Source of the DNA: Polynucleobacter sp. MG-5-Ahmo-C2
Lineage (GTDB): Bacteria; Pseudomonadota; Gammaproteobacteria; Burkholderiales; Burkholderiaceae
Direction: 5' to 3'
Assembly: GCF_018687735.1 (NCBI RefSeq)
Contig: NZ_CP061304.1
Location: 248,001-312,000 of the forward strand
Length of the DNA stretch: 64,000 bases
The notes beneath the pieces were generated by a model. That model saw only the letters and a program-made list of their open reading frames with translations. It did no database searches and was not told the DNA's origin. Below are positions 43,730 to 53,506 of the stretch, in pieces. Every line of letters starts with the position of its first letter. The first letter of the stretch is position 1. Made by a program: the position numbers and the translations under genes.

Positions 43730-45229
43730 ATGATAATGCGACTAGTTAGACGAAGTCGTTTTATCCCATTCTGGAAGCTTGATTTGCTAAGAATTGCACA
43801 AAGTGGTCAAAAAGGGCTTGGCGCCGACATAGTGCCCGCCAGTTCCTTTGCTTATTTAATACTGTTTTTGCAGGTCTTTTCCTTTGCTATCTTGAATGCG
43901 ATCTGGGTTCTTCCGGGAACAATCGGACTTCGCTATGCCTGCCTTATCCTCGGCGCATGCCTAAGTTTTTATCCCATTTATCAGGCGCGCAAACTCTTAT
44001 TGCAAAAAAGAGCATTACCTATTTGGCTTCTAGTTGCCCTCTTTGGCTGGGCTACATTCCACCTTTTCTTTCTGAGTCAAAACAAAGTGTTGCAACTCGA
44101 AGAGCTCTCGAGCATTTGGAAGCGCGCTGCTATCGGACTTTGGTTTGCTTTTGGAATGGGCTTATCTATTTTCAGATTGGATCAACAAACAAATCGCAGT
44201 AAGTGGTGGCAATTATGCTATTGGATTATTTTTTATTGCGGCCTGCTAGCCCCAACGCTGATTTATCTGATTAAAGTATTGCTCGCTATGTATGGCCAAC
44301 AGTGGGGCATCCAAATACCGCAGTCTATTCAGATGTATGTTGGGGCCCATTCAGTGTATATGGCAAAAACAGCCTATGTTGCTTTTTGCTTGCCAGCCCT
44401 AGCCGTCGCGCTTGGGATGTTGTTGCAGAACATTCAAAACCACCGCTGGCTCTCACTCGGAAACATTTTCTATATCCTCACGATCCCAGCTGTTTTTATC
44501 GTCTTCTATCTTGAGAATATTAAAAATGGAGTGGCTTACGGCACCTTGCTAATAGCTATATTTCTATTTTGTTTATTAGCTACCCTATTTAAAGGGCATT
44601 GGTTTCTAAAAATAATTCTAGGGGCTTGCTTGGTTACAGCAAGCATATTTTTTATCTCCAAACATCTAGAGCAAAATACATCCTGGAGAACATTTGCAGC
44701 TGATACTAAGATTGCTTTAGATATCAATCAATATCAGCAGTGGAAATACAGCGGGGCAAGAGGCTATCCCAATAATGCATTGGGAGTACCGGTCTCAGTG
44801 ACGAATTACGAACGCGTATCATGGGCCAAAGTAGGAATTAAGTTGATTGAGCAAAACCCCTTGGGTTATGGCTTGATTGAGCGCTCGTTTGGCAGACAGG
44901 CAAAAGTCTCCTGGCCTGATTCCTTGCTGCACCAGTCTCATAGTGGTTGGATTGATTTAACTCTGGGGATTGGCATTCCTGGAGCCATCTTGCTTTTGGG
45001 CGCACTTTGGATGTTGCTTTGGCAACTCTGCGCAGAGGAGCTTCAAGAGCAGGGTTTGCGCTCCAATTCTTGGAAAAGGGCCTCCAGATGGGCCATCGGG
45101 GGACTATTTTTAATGTGGTGCACCACCGAAATCAGTCAAAAAGTCTATTTTGAGGCGCTTATTTTTTGGCTTGCTTTGGGGGCTGGCGTTAGCTTATATC
45201 CCGTAAAAAACAAGACTACCAGACCTTAA
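43730..45229 (+). CDS. O-antigen ligase/polymerase-like membrane protein, module B
   Basis: A 499-aa polytopic protein with about ten to twelve hydrophobic segments and the soluble loop TNYERVSWAKVGIKLIEQN ... GLIERSFG ... LLHQSHSGWIDLTLGIGIPG. It is the paralogue of 34743-36128 and shares its order of motifs. Its extra N-terminal 30 residues are basic. Whether one copy polymerises and the other ligates cannot be told. First gene of the second module. Confidence 0.8.
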   Translation: MIMRLVRRSRFIPFWKLDLLRIAQSGQKGLGADIVPASSFAYLILFLQVFSFAILNAIWVLPGTIGLRYACLILGACLSFYPIYQARKLLLQKRALPIWLLVALFGWATFHLFFLSQNKVLQLEELSSIWKRAAIGLWFAFGMGLSIFRLDQQTNRSKWWQLCYWIIFYCGLLAPTLIYLIKVLLAMYGQQWGIQIPQSIQMYVGAHSVYMAKTAYVAFCLPALAVALGMLLQNIQNHRWLSLGNIFYILTIPAVFIVFYLENIKNGVAYGTLLIAIFLFCLLATLFKGHWFLKIILGACLVTASIFFISKHLEQNTSWRTFAADTKIALDINQYQQWKYSGARGYPNNALGVPVSVTNYERVSWAKVGIKLIEQNPLGYGLIERSFGRQAKVSWPDSLLHQSHSGWIDLTLGIGIPGAILLLGALWMLLWQLCAEELQEQGLRSNSWKRASRWAIGGLFLMWCTTEISQKVYFEALIFWLALGAGVSLYPVKNKTTRP

Positions 45230-45296
45230 ATGATCTCCGGGGAAGGTTGATGTGACCGATTGAGTCGCTGGGACTATTGTGATGCAGGCAAGAATT

Positions 45297-45358
45297 TTGA
45301 CTGTCAAATAGTTGTAACTTTTGTAATGAGATAAAATTAGGTTTCCTGTATTACCTAA
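45297..45358 (+). promoter_or_regulatory. Candidate promoter/operator region of the Wzz-like gene
   Basis: The 155-bp gap before 45385 has TTGACT at 45297-45302 (inside the small palindrome TTGACTGTCAA) and a TGTAAT at 45322-45327, 19 bp apart. An inverted repeat TTAGGT-N10-ACCTAA at 45337-45358 follows. The repeat lies where an operator or leader hairpin would be expected. Evidence is motif only. Confidence 0.35.
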
Positions 45359-45384
45359 TAAAGAACCTGGTTGATCCCTTATCT

Positions 45385-46599
45385 ATGACCCAAGAAAACA
45401 ACTCCTTGCCACAATCAGCTAATTTGAATGGTAACGCTTCAGGTGAGGCGGAAATCTCCCTTCTAGACATCGTCAATTTCCTGCAAGCATCTTGGAAAAA
45501 ACTTGCCGCGGCAAGCATCGTGGGCGCTATTCTAGGATTTGCGAATTGGAACTTCTTGGCTAGCTATCAAGCAGAGTATGTTTTACTTAATAATAATAAT
45601 AATAATAATAATAGTTATGCCCTTGACCTCGTTTCCTGGAAAACCATTCAAAAGAGCCTACCCAATTTAGCAGCGCAAATCGAAGATGAGGGCAAATCCC
45701 CCGAGAATCATGCGCAGCTTTACAGGGCTATGGCGAGCGAGCAGTGGTGGCAAAAAAATGTTATTCCGAGCTATGCCATATCCAAAGCCGATACCAAAGA
45801 TCTGGCTGCCATTAGTAAAGACTTAGATGCTGCTTCCACTACTATTTTAAGTCTTACGGTAACGGCATCAGGTGGCACCAAAGAAAAGTCCATCGAGAAC
45901 GTGCGCGCGGCAGCTAATTTTTTGCGTACTGGTAGCGCCTACTTGCAGCTGCGCAGTATTCTCAATAGCTACGAGACCGAGACCATATCGACTGTAGCTG
46001 ATTTGCAAAAGCGCATTACCACTACCGAGATTGAGATGGGTTACCAAGTACAGCGCGCTAAAGCATTAGAAGATTTACATAAACGCTTTCCGGGGGGTAA
46101 TAACGCCAGCAATCAGGTGGTTGATCCCAAGGACTCTGGCGCTAAGTATTTGCCATTAGCCACCCAAATCATCGCAGTTAATAACGATATTAATTTATCG
46201 AAAGAAGCCTTGCAGCGCTATAAGGATCGTTTAGCCCAAATCGCGCTCATCAAAATCTTTTTAGAAGAAGCAAATCCTCTCGCTGCAAACACATTTGATG
46301 GTATTGTTTTAGATGATGGCCTCTTGGCAATTGAGGCAAAGTTGCGCGCCAAATTGGCTAAAGAGGACATCAAACAACAAGAAGTCTTTGATCAGTTGCG
46401 CACCCAATTACTCTCTGTAAAAAGTCGCTTTACCAAGAGCCTAGATGCCAATACTGCGCCTACAAGCATCAAAAAAGGCATGATCAAAACAACTGCAGGC
46501 GGTCTAGCCGGTGCATTTTTCTTGATGCTGTTGGTACTTTTAGGTCAAAGAGTGTGGGCAAGTATTAAAGGTGGCGCAAAAAGCGGCGGTATCCAATGA
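45385..46599 (+). CDS. Wzz-like chain-length determinant protein
   Basis: A 404-aa inner membrane protein with the polysaccharide co-polymerase plan: a transmembrane helix near the N-terminus (~39-57), a long periplasmic coiled-coil region (~60-365) and a second helix near the C-terminus (~373-394, TTAGGLAGAFFLMLLVLLGQRVW). It is expected to control glycan chain length with the Wzy partner. A run of eight Asn encoded by (AAT)8 sits just after the first helix (residues ~69-76). No tyrosine kinase domain is attached. The pathway partner gene 43730 is directly upstream. Confidence 0.82.
   Translation: MTQENNSLPQSANLNGNASGEAEISLLDIVNFLQASWKKLAAASIVGAILGFANWNFLASYQAEYVLLNNNNNNNNSYALDLVSWKTIQKSLPNLAAQIEDEGKSPENHAQLYRAMASEQWWQKNVIPSYAISKADTKDLAAISKDLDAASTTILSLTVTASGGTKEKSIENVRAAANFLRTGSAYLQLRSILNSYETETISTVADLQKRITTTEIEMGYQVQRAKALEDLHKRFPGGNNASNQVVDPKDSGAKYLPLATQIIAVNNDINLSKEALQRYKDRLAQIALIKIFLEEANPLAANTFDGIVLDDGLLAIEAKLRAKLAKEDIKQQEVFDQLRTQLLSVKSRFTKSLDANTAPTSIKKGMIKTTAGGLAGAFFLMLLVLLGQRVWASIKGGAKSGGIQ
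45589..45612 (+). repeat. (AAT)8 trinucleotide microsatellite inside the Wzz-like gene
   Basis: Eight perfect in-frame AAT codons give eight asparagines at the start of the periplasmic domain. Unit number can change by slippage without breaking the frame. Confidence 0.95.
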
Positions 46600-46692
46600 T
46601 CGGTAGAGCGCAGGCAAGAGCTCGGTATCGGGCATTAGCAGGCTTGTCTATTAAAAAGTAATCCATTCCTTTGGTATTTATAAACTCCCTTC

Positions 46693-47232
46693 ATGACATT
46701 TACCTTCTCCTCCAATCTGCAAGAGCACCAATTACTTTTCCAGAATTTGGGCGCTTTAGAGTCTGTTGTTAATGAAGCTAGTGAGTTGATTGCTAAAGCT
46801 TTTATAAGTAGTAATAAATTGATGATTTGTGGGAATGGCGGGTCTGCTGCCGATAGTCAGCATATTGCTGCCGAGATGACAGGGCACTTTATTAAAGATC
46901 GCAAACCTTTACCGGCCATTGCATTAACTACCGATACTTCTGCTTTAACGTGTATTGCAAACGATTATTCCTTTGAAGATGTGTTTGCAAGGCAAGTCGG
47001 TGCGTTGGGTCGAGGGGGGTGATGTATTAATTGCTATTTCTACTTCAGGTAATTCGGGTAATGTTATTAAAGCGATGCATGTTGCGAAAGAGCTTGGGAT
47101 CAAGGTTATCGCATTGGGGGGCAGATGAAATCCCTTACTGATCTTTCAATTATCGTTCCAAGTCAGACAACTGCACGGATTCAAGAAGCTCATATATTTA
47201 TTGGACACATGATTTGTGGATTGGTTGGCTGA
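46693..47232 (+). pseudogene. gmhA: Frameshifted gmhA-like phosphoheptose isomerase
   Basis: The 5' part (46693-47022) encodes a SIS-domain isomerase start with NKLMICGNGGSAADSQHIAAEMTGHF and [37 protein letters not shown], then stops. The sequence continues in another frame as [36 protein letters not shown] second shift then leads to [34 protein letters not shown] and a stop at 47230. Both shifts fall at runs of six G (47014-47019 and near 47116-47121). An intact gene would isomerise sedoheptulose-7-P to D-glycero-D-manno-heptose-7-P. No other heptose pathway gene is seen nearby. Sequencing error at homopolymers is possible. Confidence 0.85.
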
Positions 47233-47301
47233 AGGTTGCCCACTATTTCACTTACTAATCCAATAGAAGCTGAAGCTATTACTGTGATTTTCATTTAGCG
47301 A

Positions 47302-48645
47302 ATGAAAAATAATTCTCCTCAATGGTTACTTTATTTGCCGAACTTCTTGAGGGATCGGTTATTGGGTCGCGATAATTTTTTATCTATTATTCACAATAGT
47401 GGCTGGCTTTTACTAGATAAGATTATGCGGGCAATATTTGGTCTGCTTGTCGGGGCGTGGGTTGCTAGATATCTTGGGCCATCCCAGTTTGGCGAACTGG
47501 CGTATTGCATTGCGTTCGTAGCAATTTTCCAATCAATTTCTTTATTGGGGCTTGATGGTATAGCCGTAAGGGAGATTGTTAGTGATGAAAGGCATTCTGG
47601 GGTCGTTTTAGGCACCATCTTTAGGATGCGTTTTGCAGCAGGTTTAATTTGCTGGCTGACTGTAACCATACTTTATGGTTTTTCTAATAATTACCAATCA
47701 GAAAGTTTTTTATTGGCCGCTCTTGTTGCTGGCGGTTTAATTTTTCAGTCAGCAGATAGCATTGATTTATGGTTTCAGAGTCAGTTGCAGAGCAGGAGAA
47801 CAGTCCTGGCTAAGCTATTTGCCTATTTATTATCAAATGGTGTAAAGGTGGCTCTAATCTTATTAGAGGCACCATTATTAGCTTTTGCTGGAGTTATTAT
47901 GTTCGAGGCAATGCTAAATTCATTAGTGCTATATGTTTCATATCGTCGATTTCCTGCGCCCAATACGTGGGCATATAATCTATTAGTCTCTAGAAATTTG
48001 TTATCTGAATCTTGGCCATATATTCTCAGCACTGTTTCAATTGTAATTTATATGCGCATAGATCAAATTATGATTAAAAGTCTATTGGATGAAAAGTCTT
48101 TAGGCATATATGCTGCCATGATTCCAATATCGAGCCTATGGAATATAGTGCCCATGGTTATTTGTATGAGTGTTGCACCTTATATTGCAAAAATTAAAAA
48201 TTCGGACAATATCAAATTTGAAATGATTATGTTGAAAATATTTCGCATCGCATTGATCTTAAGTGTGATGGCAATTTTCGTTACGTGGATTTTATCTGGA
48301 CCAGTTGTATCATTGATGTATGGATCGGCATACCATGGGGCTGCAGATATTTTAAATATATATGTACTTACAAATATCCCAATTTTTTTAGGGGTGGTGC
48401 AAGGGCTATGGTTTGTTAATAATAAAAAACCTCATTTAGCTTTACTGCAAACAATATCCGGAGCTTTATTTTCTATATTTGGAAATCTACTTTTGATACC
48501 TGTATTTGGTCTGAAGGGTGCCGCGCTGACAGCTGTTATTGCGCAATTAATTTCGGCAGTTTTAATAAATTTTATTTTTTCGCGGAAATTATTTTATATG
48601 CAAATTGGTTATGGTTTTAGATCTAGAGGATTAGACGACTTATGA
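47302..48645 (+). CDS. Wzx-type polysaccharide flippase, module B
   Basis: A 447-aa membrane transporter with about twelve helices of the PST/MATE superfamily. It parallels 36109-37458 from end to end: [51 protein letters not shown], then [14 protein letters not shown] and [13 protein letters not shown] is lower than in module A. It is expected to flip a lipid-linked repeat. ATGA overlap with the following uxs copy couples their translation. Confidence 0.88.
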   Translation: MKNNSPQWLLYLPNFLRDRLLGRDNFLSIIHNSGWLLLDKIMRAIFGLLVGAWVARYLGPSQFGELAYCIAFVAIFQSISLLGLDGIAVREIVSDERHSGVVLGTIFRMRFAAGLICWLTVTILYGFSNNYQSESFLLAALVAGGLIFQSADSIDLWFQSQLQSRRTVLAKLFAYLLSNGVKVALILLEAPLLAFAGVIMFEAMLNSLVLYVSYRRFPAPNTWAYNLLVSRNLLSESWPYILSTVSIVIYMRIDQIMIKSLLDEKSLGIYAAMIPISSLWNIVPMVICMSVAPYIAKIKNSDNIKFEMIMLKIFRIALILSVMAIFVTWILSGPVVSLMYGSAYHGAADILNIYVLTNIPIFLGVVQGLWFVNNKKPHLALLQTISGALFSIFGNLLLIPVFGLKGAALTAVIAQLISAVLINFIFSRKLFYMQIGYGFRSRGLDDL

Positions 48646-49580
48646 ACAAAATCCTCATCACTGGCGGCGCTGGTTTTCTGGGCTCGCACCTCACCGAGAA
48701 ACTCCTTAAAGAAGGTAATGAGGTTTTGGTAGTAGATAATTTCTTTACGGGTACTAAACAAAACATTACACACTTAATAGACAATCCCAATTTAGAGGTG
48801 ATGCGCCATGATCTGACCTTCCCGCTCTATGTAGAAACTAATCAGATCTACAACTTAGCTTGCCCAGCTTCACCAGTCCACTATCAGTACGATCCCGTGC
48901 AAACGACGAAGACCAGCGTGCATGGCGCAATCAATATGCTGGGATTGGCTAAGCGCACCCGCGCCAGAATCTTGCAAGCATCTACTAGTGAAGTCTATGG
49001 CGACCCTGAAGTGCACCCTCAGCCAGAAGAGTATTGGGGAAGAGTCAATCCTATTGGGATACGTTCTTGTTATGACGAAGGCAAGCGCTGCGCTGAAACC
49101 TTATTCTTTGACTATTACCGTCAGCATCAGCTCGATATCAAAGTAGTACGTATCTTTAATACCTATGGGCCGCGCATGCATCCCAATGATGGACGCGTTG
49201 TTAGTAACTTCATTGTGCAGGCTCTCAAAGGCCAAGATATTACTATTTATGGTGATGGCCAACAAACCCGTAGCTTTTGCTATGTAGATGATTTAATCGA
49301 TGCCATGGTGTCAATGATGAACTCAGAAGAGGGCTTTACTGGGCCAGTCAATATTGGCAATCCAGGTGAGTTCACGATGCTGCAATTAGCAGAAACTGTT
49401 CTCAAGCTCTCAGGTAGTAAATCAAAAATTATTCATCAGCCATTACCATCCGATGACCCTAAGCAACGCCAACCAAACATTGAATTGGCTAAAGCCAAGC
49501 TCGGTTGGGAGCCCAAGGTCAACTTAGAGGATGGTCTTAAAGAGACGATTGCTTACTTTAAGGCGGTATTAAGTGTCTAA
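48642..49580 (+). CDS. uxs: UDP-glucuronate decarboxylase (UDP-xylose synthase), copy 2
   Basis: The 312-aa enzyme carries the same Rossmann motif (G8GAGFLG14), STSEVYG and Y-x3-K pair as the copy at 2779-3714 and should make UDP-xylose. By eye the two differ at about two dozen residues, with the changes concentrated at residues 27-67; the rest is nearly identical. Many synonymous DNA differences show that the duplication is not recent. It sits between the module B flippase (4-bp overlap) and a glycosyltransferase (8-bp overlap), so xylose is likely in that glycan. Confidence 0.92.
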   Translation: MNKILITGGAGFLGSHLTEKLLKEGNEVLVVDNFFTGTKQNITHLIDNPNLEVMRHDLTFPLYVETNQIYNLACPASPVHYQYDPVQTTKTSVHGAINMLGLAKRTRARILQASTSEVYGDPEVHPQPEEYWGRVNPIGIRSCYDEGKRCAETLFFDYYRQHQLDIKVVRIFNTYGPRMHPNDGRVVSNFIVQALKGQDITIYGDGQQTRSFCYVDDLIDAMVSMMNSEEGFTGPVNIGNPGEFTMLQLAETVLKLSGSKSKIIHQPLPSDDPKQRQPNIELAKAKLGWEPKVNLEDGLKETIAYFKAVLSV

Positions 49581-50496
49581 TTTTTTATTGAATACCCCAG
49601 TTGCTTTTATCATTTTTAATCGTCCCGATGAAACGGAGCGTGTATTTTTAGAAATTGCAAAAGCTAAGCCAAAAAAATTATTAGTTATAGGAGATGGGCC
49701 TCGTTCGAATCATATTGGGGAGGCAGACAAGGTTTCAAAAGCCAGAGATATAATAAAAAAGGTTGACTGGCCTTGCGAAGTTTTAGTTAATTACTCCGAT
49801 GTAAATCTGGGATGTAAGGCTCGCGTATCTAGTGGTATTGATTGGGTTTTTGAGTGCGTCAATGAGGCGATTATTTTGGAAGATGATTGTCTACCTCACC
49901 CCTCTTTTTTCAGGTTTTGTGAGGAAATGCTAGTCAGGTATAGGAGTGACGAGCGGATTGGAATGATTACTGGAGATAATTTTCACTTTGGTCAATTTAA
50001 AGGGGATAAAAGCTATTACTTTTCAGGCTTCAATAATATCTGGGGTTGGGCAACATGGCGGAATCGCTGGCAGCATGATTATGATGTGGATTTAAAAAAT
50101 TGGCCAAATGTATTGAAAAGTGGCGAAATTGAAAACTGGTTTGGTTTTAAAGATGCAGAAAGATATTACGTCAATATTTTTGAACGCGTATACGGCAATA
50201 AGATCGATACTTGGGATTATCAATGGCTTTTTGGCAGCAGATTAAATGTAAGGGTTTCAATTGTTCCTAGAGTTAATCTAGTTTCAAATATTGGATTTGG
50301 ATTGAGCGCGACACATACAGTTGGAGAAAGCGTCCTTGCTAATATGGCTACTGAGGAAATTCTATTTCCGTTAAAACATCCTGACCAAATTTTCAAAAAT
50401 GTAAAATTAGACGAAATTTTTTTTAAAAAATATGTAGATGACTCACTATTTAGAAGAATTCAAAGGCGCATTCATTCCATCATATATAGGGTTTAA
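49573..50496 (+). CDS. Glycosyltransferase (GT-A, GT2-like), module B
   Basis: A 307-aa GT-A fold protein with [47 protein letters not shown] and [13 protein letters not shown]. It is the paralogue of 37451-38368. Start is GTG at 49573, which overlaps the uxs stop by 8 bp. It probably adds one sugar to the lipid-linked repeat; donor is unknown. Confidence 0.78.
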   Translation: MSNFLLNTPVAFIIFNRPDETERVFLEIAKAKPKKLLVIGDGPRSNHIGEADKVSKARDIIKKVDWPCEVLVNYSDVNLGCKARVSSGIDWVFECVNEAIILEDDCLPHPSFFRFCEEMLVRYRSDERIGMITGDNFHFGQFKGDKSYYFSGFNNIWGWATWRNRWQHDYDVDLKNWPNVLKSGEIENWFGFKDAERYYVNIFERVYGNKIDTWDYQWLFGSRLNVRVSIVPRVNLVSNIGFGLSATHTVGESVLANMATEEILFPLKHPDQIFKNVKLDEIFFKKYVDDSLFRRIQRRIHSIIYRV

Positions 50497-50504
50497 TTTA
50501 TACA

Positions 50505-51296
50505 ATGACAGTAACGTGCGTTAATTTAAGTTGTCGATGTTGTGCGGAAGAGAGCAATAAGTTATTTACTGCCAGCCTTCTTAATAGATATCAGGTCGAC
50601 TATTTTGAGTGCCCAACATGTGGGTATGTCCAGACAGAGGATCCATACTGGCTAGATGACGCTTATGCCGATGCAATTAATGATAGCGATACCGGAATAC
50701 TTGCAAGAAATCAAATTAACGCTAGAGTTGTTTTGGGCGTTATGGCTTTGTTAGGTAATGTAAACGGAACAGTTGTAGATTGCGCCGGGGGGTACGGAAT
50801 TTTAGTTCGACTCTTACGAGACTATGGCATAAATGCCTTCTGGTCAGATCAATTTTGTCAAAATTTACTAGCCAAGGGGTTTGAGTTTTCCGGCGGAAGT
50901 GCTAATTTAGTGACTGTTTTTGAGGCATTTGAGCATTTTGTGGACCCAGATATTGAATTAGATAGATTTTTAGATATTGCTCCAAACGTTCTATTTTCAA
51001 CTGAAATAATAGCTACCCCTACGCCAGATCAACATGAGTGGTGGTACTACGGCGTGGAGCATGGTCAGCATATTGGTTTTTTTAGAACAAAAACATTAGA
51101 GAGGCTTGCAAGAGTGCGCGGAAAAAGATTGATAACTAATGGTAAAAATTATCATTTAATTACCGACCAGCCAGTAAATCAAACCCTATGGTATTTGCTT
51201 GTAAAGCTTAACTTTCTCATACCATTTTTTCTCAAGAAAAAACTGAAAAGCAAAGTATGGTCGGATCATTTTCTAATGTTAAAACCAAGAAAATAA
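50505..51296 (+). CDS. SAM-dependent methyltransferase with N-terminal zinc ribbon, module B
   Basis: A 263-aa protein with an N-terminal Cys cluster (CRCC ... CPTCGY, residues ~10-41) and a class I methyltransferase domain: VVDCAGGYGILVRLLRDYG (motif I, with C-A-G-G in place of the usual D-x-G-x-G) and LVTVFEAFEHFVDPD. Same architecture as 38355-39188 but low identity. Probably modifies a sugar. It overlaps the next ATG by one base (TAATG). Confidence 0.72.
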   Translation: MTVTCVNLSCRCCAEESNKLFTASLLNRYQVDYFECPTCGYVQTEDPYWLDDAYADAINDSDTGILARNQINARVVLGVMALLGNVNGTVVDCAGGYGILVRLLRDYGINAFWSDQFCQNLLAKGFEFSGGSANLVTVFEAFEHFVDPDIELDRFLDIAPNVLFSTEIIATPTPDQHEWWYYGVEHGQHIGFFRTKTLERLARVRGKRLITNGKNYHLITDQPVNQTLWYLLVKLNFLIPFFLKKKLKSKVWSDHFLMLKPRK

Positions 51297-52399
51297 TGAG
51301 GATAGCTTTTGATTATCAGGCTTTTTGTATGCAGTCTTATGGCGGTATTTCACGCTATTTCACGCGTCTCGCACAGGAATTACAATCCCTAAGACAAGAA
51401 GTTCAGGTCTTTGCACCTCTTCATCGCAATGCTTATCTGGCATTGACTCAAGAAAATATGGTATATGGTCGCTACATTCAAAGATACCTCCCAAAAGCCA
51501 CTAAATTTTATTTGGCATATAACTTTTTAAAGTCTAGTAATCAAATTGAAAAATGGTTGCCAGATATAGTGCATCAAACCTATTATTCTAATCAAGTATT
51601 AAGATCTAAAAATTTTAAAACAGTAATTTCAGTTTATGATATGATTCATGAGCTTTATCCAAATCAATTTTCCGTCTGGGATAGTACATTAAGGGTTAAA
51701 GAAAAGGCTATCAAGCGAGCGGATCATGTGATTTGCATTTCCGAAAATACGAAGCATGATCTTATGCATTTTTATTCTGTTCCTGAGCAAAAAATTTCAG
51801 TAGTACACCTTGGGTTTGATCATGTAAATCCAGAAATTATAGGAAAAGTAGCCTCAATACATATTAGACAGCCATTTTTATTGTATGTAGGGCATCGCGG
51901 GGGCTATAAAAACTTTTCAGGTTTACTTAGGGCGGTAGCGTCATCTCCAAGGCTCATGAAGGATTTTAGTATTTTAGCTTTTGGTGGGAATCCATTTTCC
52001 AGCGATGAGCGAGCATTAATTTCTGCGCTTGGCTTCAATGACCAACAAGTATTCCAATATAGTGGGAGCGACTCCAATTTACAGCGCTGTTATCAAACAG
52101 CAACCGCGTTCGTTTATCCATCCATGTATGAGGGGTTTGGAATACCACCCCTAGAGTCTATGGCACAAGGGTGTCCTGTGATAAGTAGTAATACTAGCTC
52201 TATGCCGGAAGTGATAGGTAATGCTGCCCAGTTTTTTAATCCTAACAGCATCGAAGAAATGAAAGATGCTATAGAGAGGGTTGTCTATTCGGGGGAGGTG
52301 ACTGAAGCACTGAAAATAGCTGGCAGGAATCGTTTGTCATGTTTTTCATGGGAGAAGTGCGCAAAAGATACCTTAAGGATATATTACGAGTTAATGTGA
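51296..52399 (+). CDS. GT4-family glycosyltransferase, module B
   Basis: A 367-aa GT-B retaining glycosyltransferase, starting MRIAFDYQAFCMQSYGGISRYFTRLAQEL and carrying the donor-site signature EGFGIPPLESMAQGCPVISSNTSSMPEVIG (EX7E) plus LLYVGHRGGYKNFSGLLRA. ATG at 51296 overlaps the stop of the previous gene by one base; an upstream in-frame ATG is inside that gene and would add a non-family leader. Likely adds a sugar to the module B repeat. Confidence 0.88.
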   Translation: MRIAFDYQAFCMQSYGGISRYFTRLAQELQSLRQEVQVFAPLHRNAYLALTQENMVYGRYIQRYLPKATKFYLAYNFLKSSNQIEKWLPDIVHQTYYSNQVLRSKNFKTVISVYDMIHELYPNQFSVWDSTLRVKEKAIKRADHVICISENTKHDLMHFYSVPEQKISVVHLGFDHVNPEIIGKVASIHIRQPFLLYVGHRGGYKNFSGLLRAVASSPRLMKDFSILAFGGNPFSSDERALISALGFNDQQVFQYSGSDSNLQRCYQTATAFVYPSMYEGFGIPPLESMAQGCPVISSNTSSMPEVIGNAAQFFNPNSIEEMKDAIERVVYSGEVTEALKIAGRNRLSCFSWEKCAKDTLRIYYELM

Positions 52400-52485
52400 G
52401 CGGTAAATTAAAGATCCTTGTCGTTATATGGCGGCTCTATCGCTCAATGGCAGCCATTGTAGATAAAAACTTACTATTTAATTCT

Positions 52486-53388
52486 TTAAAGATAAGGATT
52501 TTGGGGAAGCTCTTGAATAGTCCAGCCATGATTTGACATTGAATTAATTAGGTCTTGAGTGGGCCTCTGCTTAAACAAGGCAACAGTCAATAAATTCGTT
52601 TTCATAAAACCTAAAAAACATAACAAATCACGAATTTTTATACAAACTACTGTTTTTAGTTTAATGAATTTATGCTTAAAGTTTTTAGGGTCAATGTCTA
52701 TAAACTCAACCCCTGGGATGTAGTGATCGTTGACCCCAGTAAAGGCTATGCAGTTGTAATGCATTCCAAGTAAAAATTTACTAAGCTCCCTTTCTGAAAT
52801 GGTGTAGACATAATTTCCTACGGTTTCGAATGAATGAGCACCAGTGTTGTTTTTAGTTAGTTTTTTTAGAAGCCTAAAAAGGGGGAGCAAGGGAGCCTTA
52901 TCGATTAATTGATCTCTTGGCTCGGTAAGGATTACAGCAGTTTTACACACTCTTAACATTTCATATAAGGCCATATAAGGGCGTGGAAAATGGTGTAGGG
53001 CTTCTTTGCAGTAAATAAAATCAAACGAATTGTCATCGAACTTCAGAGATTCTGCATTTTGGGCTGAGTATTCACTAATAAAACCTTTTTCATGGGCTAT
53101 AGTTAAGAGCGTATCTGAATAGTCAGAGCAATGAACTTTTTGTATGCCTGAGGATAGAAGGAAATGTGCATCAGTACCATACCTTCCATCGCCAACAGTA
53201 AGCCATTTGAAAGACTTGTCGTAGGATATTATTGGATTAATTAGGAAATGCATTCTCCTGTGACGCCATGCATCAAGAGTGTTATGTTTGAACCAGGTGG
53301 CGCCAATTTGCTGCTTTAAGGGGTTGGTCAGAATCTCATCCCATTCTTCCTCATGACGGTCATATTTAATATAAGATTCATTGTTCAT
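52486..53388 (-). CDS. SAM-dependent methyltransferase
   Basis: A class I methyltransferase of 300 aa, the only minus-strand gene in this stretch of the locus. The SAM site is KWLTVGDGRYGTDAHFLL (~62-79) followed by SDYSDTLLTIAHEKG, and FDFIYCKEALHHFPRPYMALYEMLRVCK is the Methyltransf_11-like middle. The C-terminal ~100 residues are not recognised. It converges with the GT4 gene and is divergent from the AT-rich pair. Substrate is unknown, perhaps a sugar. Confidence 0.75.
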   Translation of the reverse strand: MNNESYIKYDRHEEEWDEILTNPLKQQIGATWFKHNTLDAWRHRRMHFLINPIISYDKSFKWLTVGDGRYGTDAHFLLSSGIQKVHCSDYSDTLLTIAHEKGFISEYSAQNAESLKFDDNSFDFIYCKEALHHFPRPYMALYEMLRVCKTAVILTEPRDQLIDKAPLLPLFRLLKKLTKNNTGAHSFETVGNYVYTISERELSKFLLGMHYNCIAFTGVNDHYIPGVEFIDIDPKNFKHKFIKLKTVVCIKIRDLLCFLGFMKTNLLTVALFKQRPTQDLINSMSNHGWTIQELPQNPYL

Positions 53389-53506
53389 AAAAAACTCTTT
53401 TTATCGAAAATACTTGCATTGGCTGTCTTATAGCGAGATAGTAACGTTTAGGAAAATAACTAAAACAAACCACAGTAGTTAAAATTTTTATTACATAAGG
53501 AATAGT

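Noticed and set aside
45589..45612. (AAT)8 run as a CRISPR or phase-variable frameshift repeat
   Set aside because: The unit is three bases with no spacers, and changes in unit number keep the reading frame, so on/off switching by frameshift is not possible.
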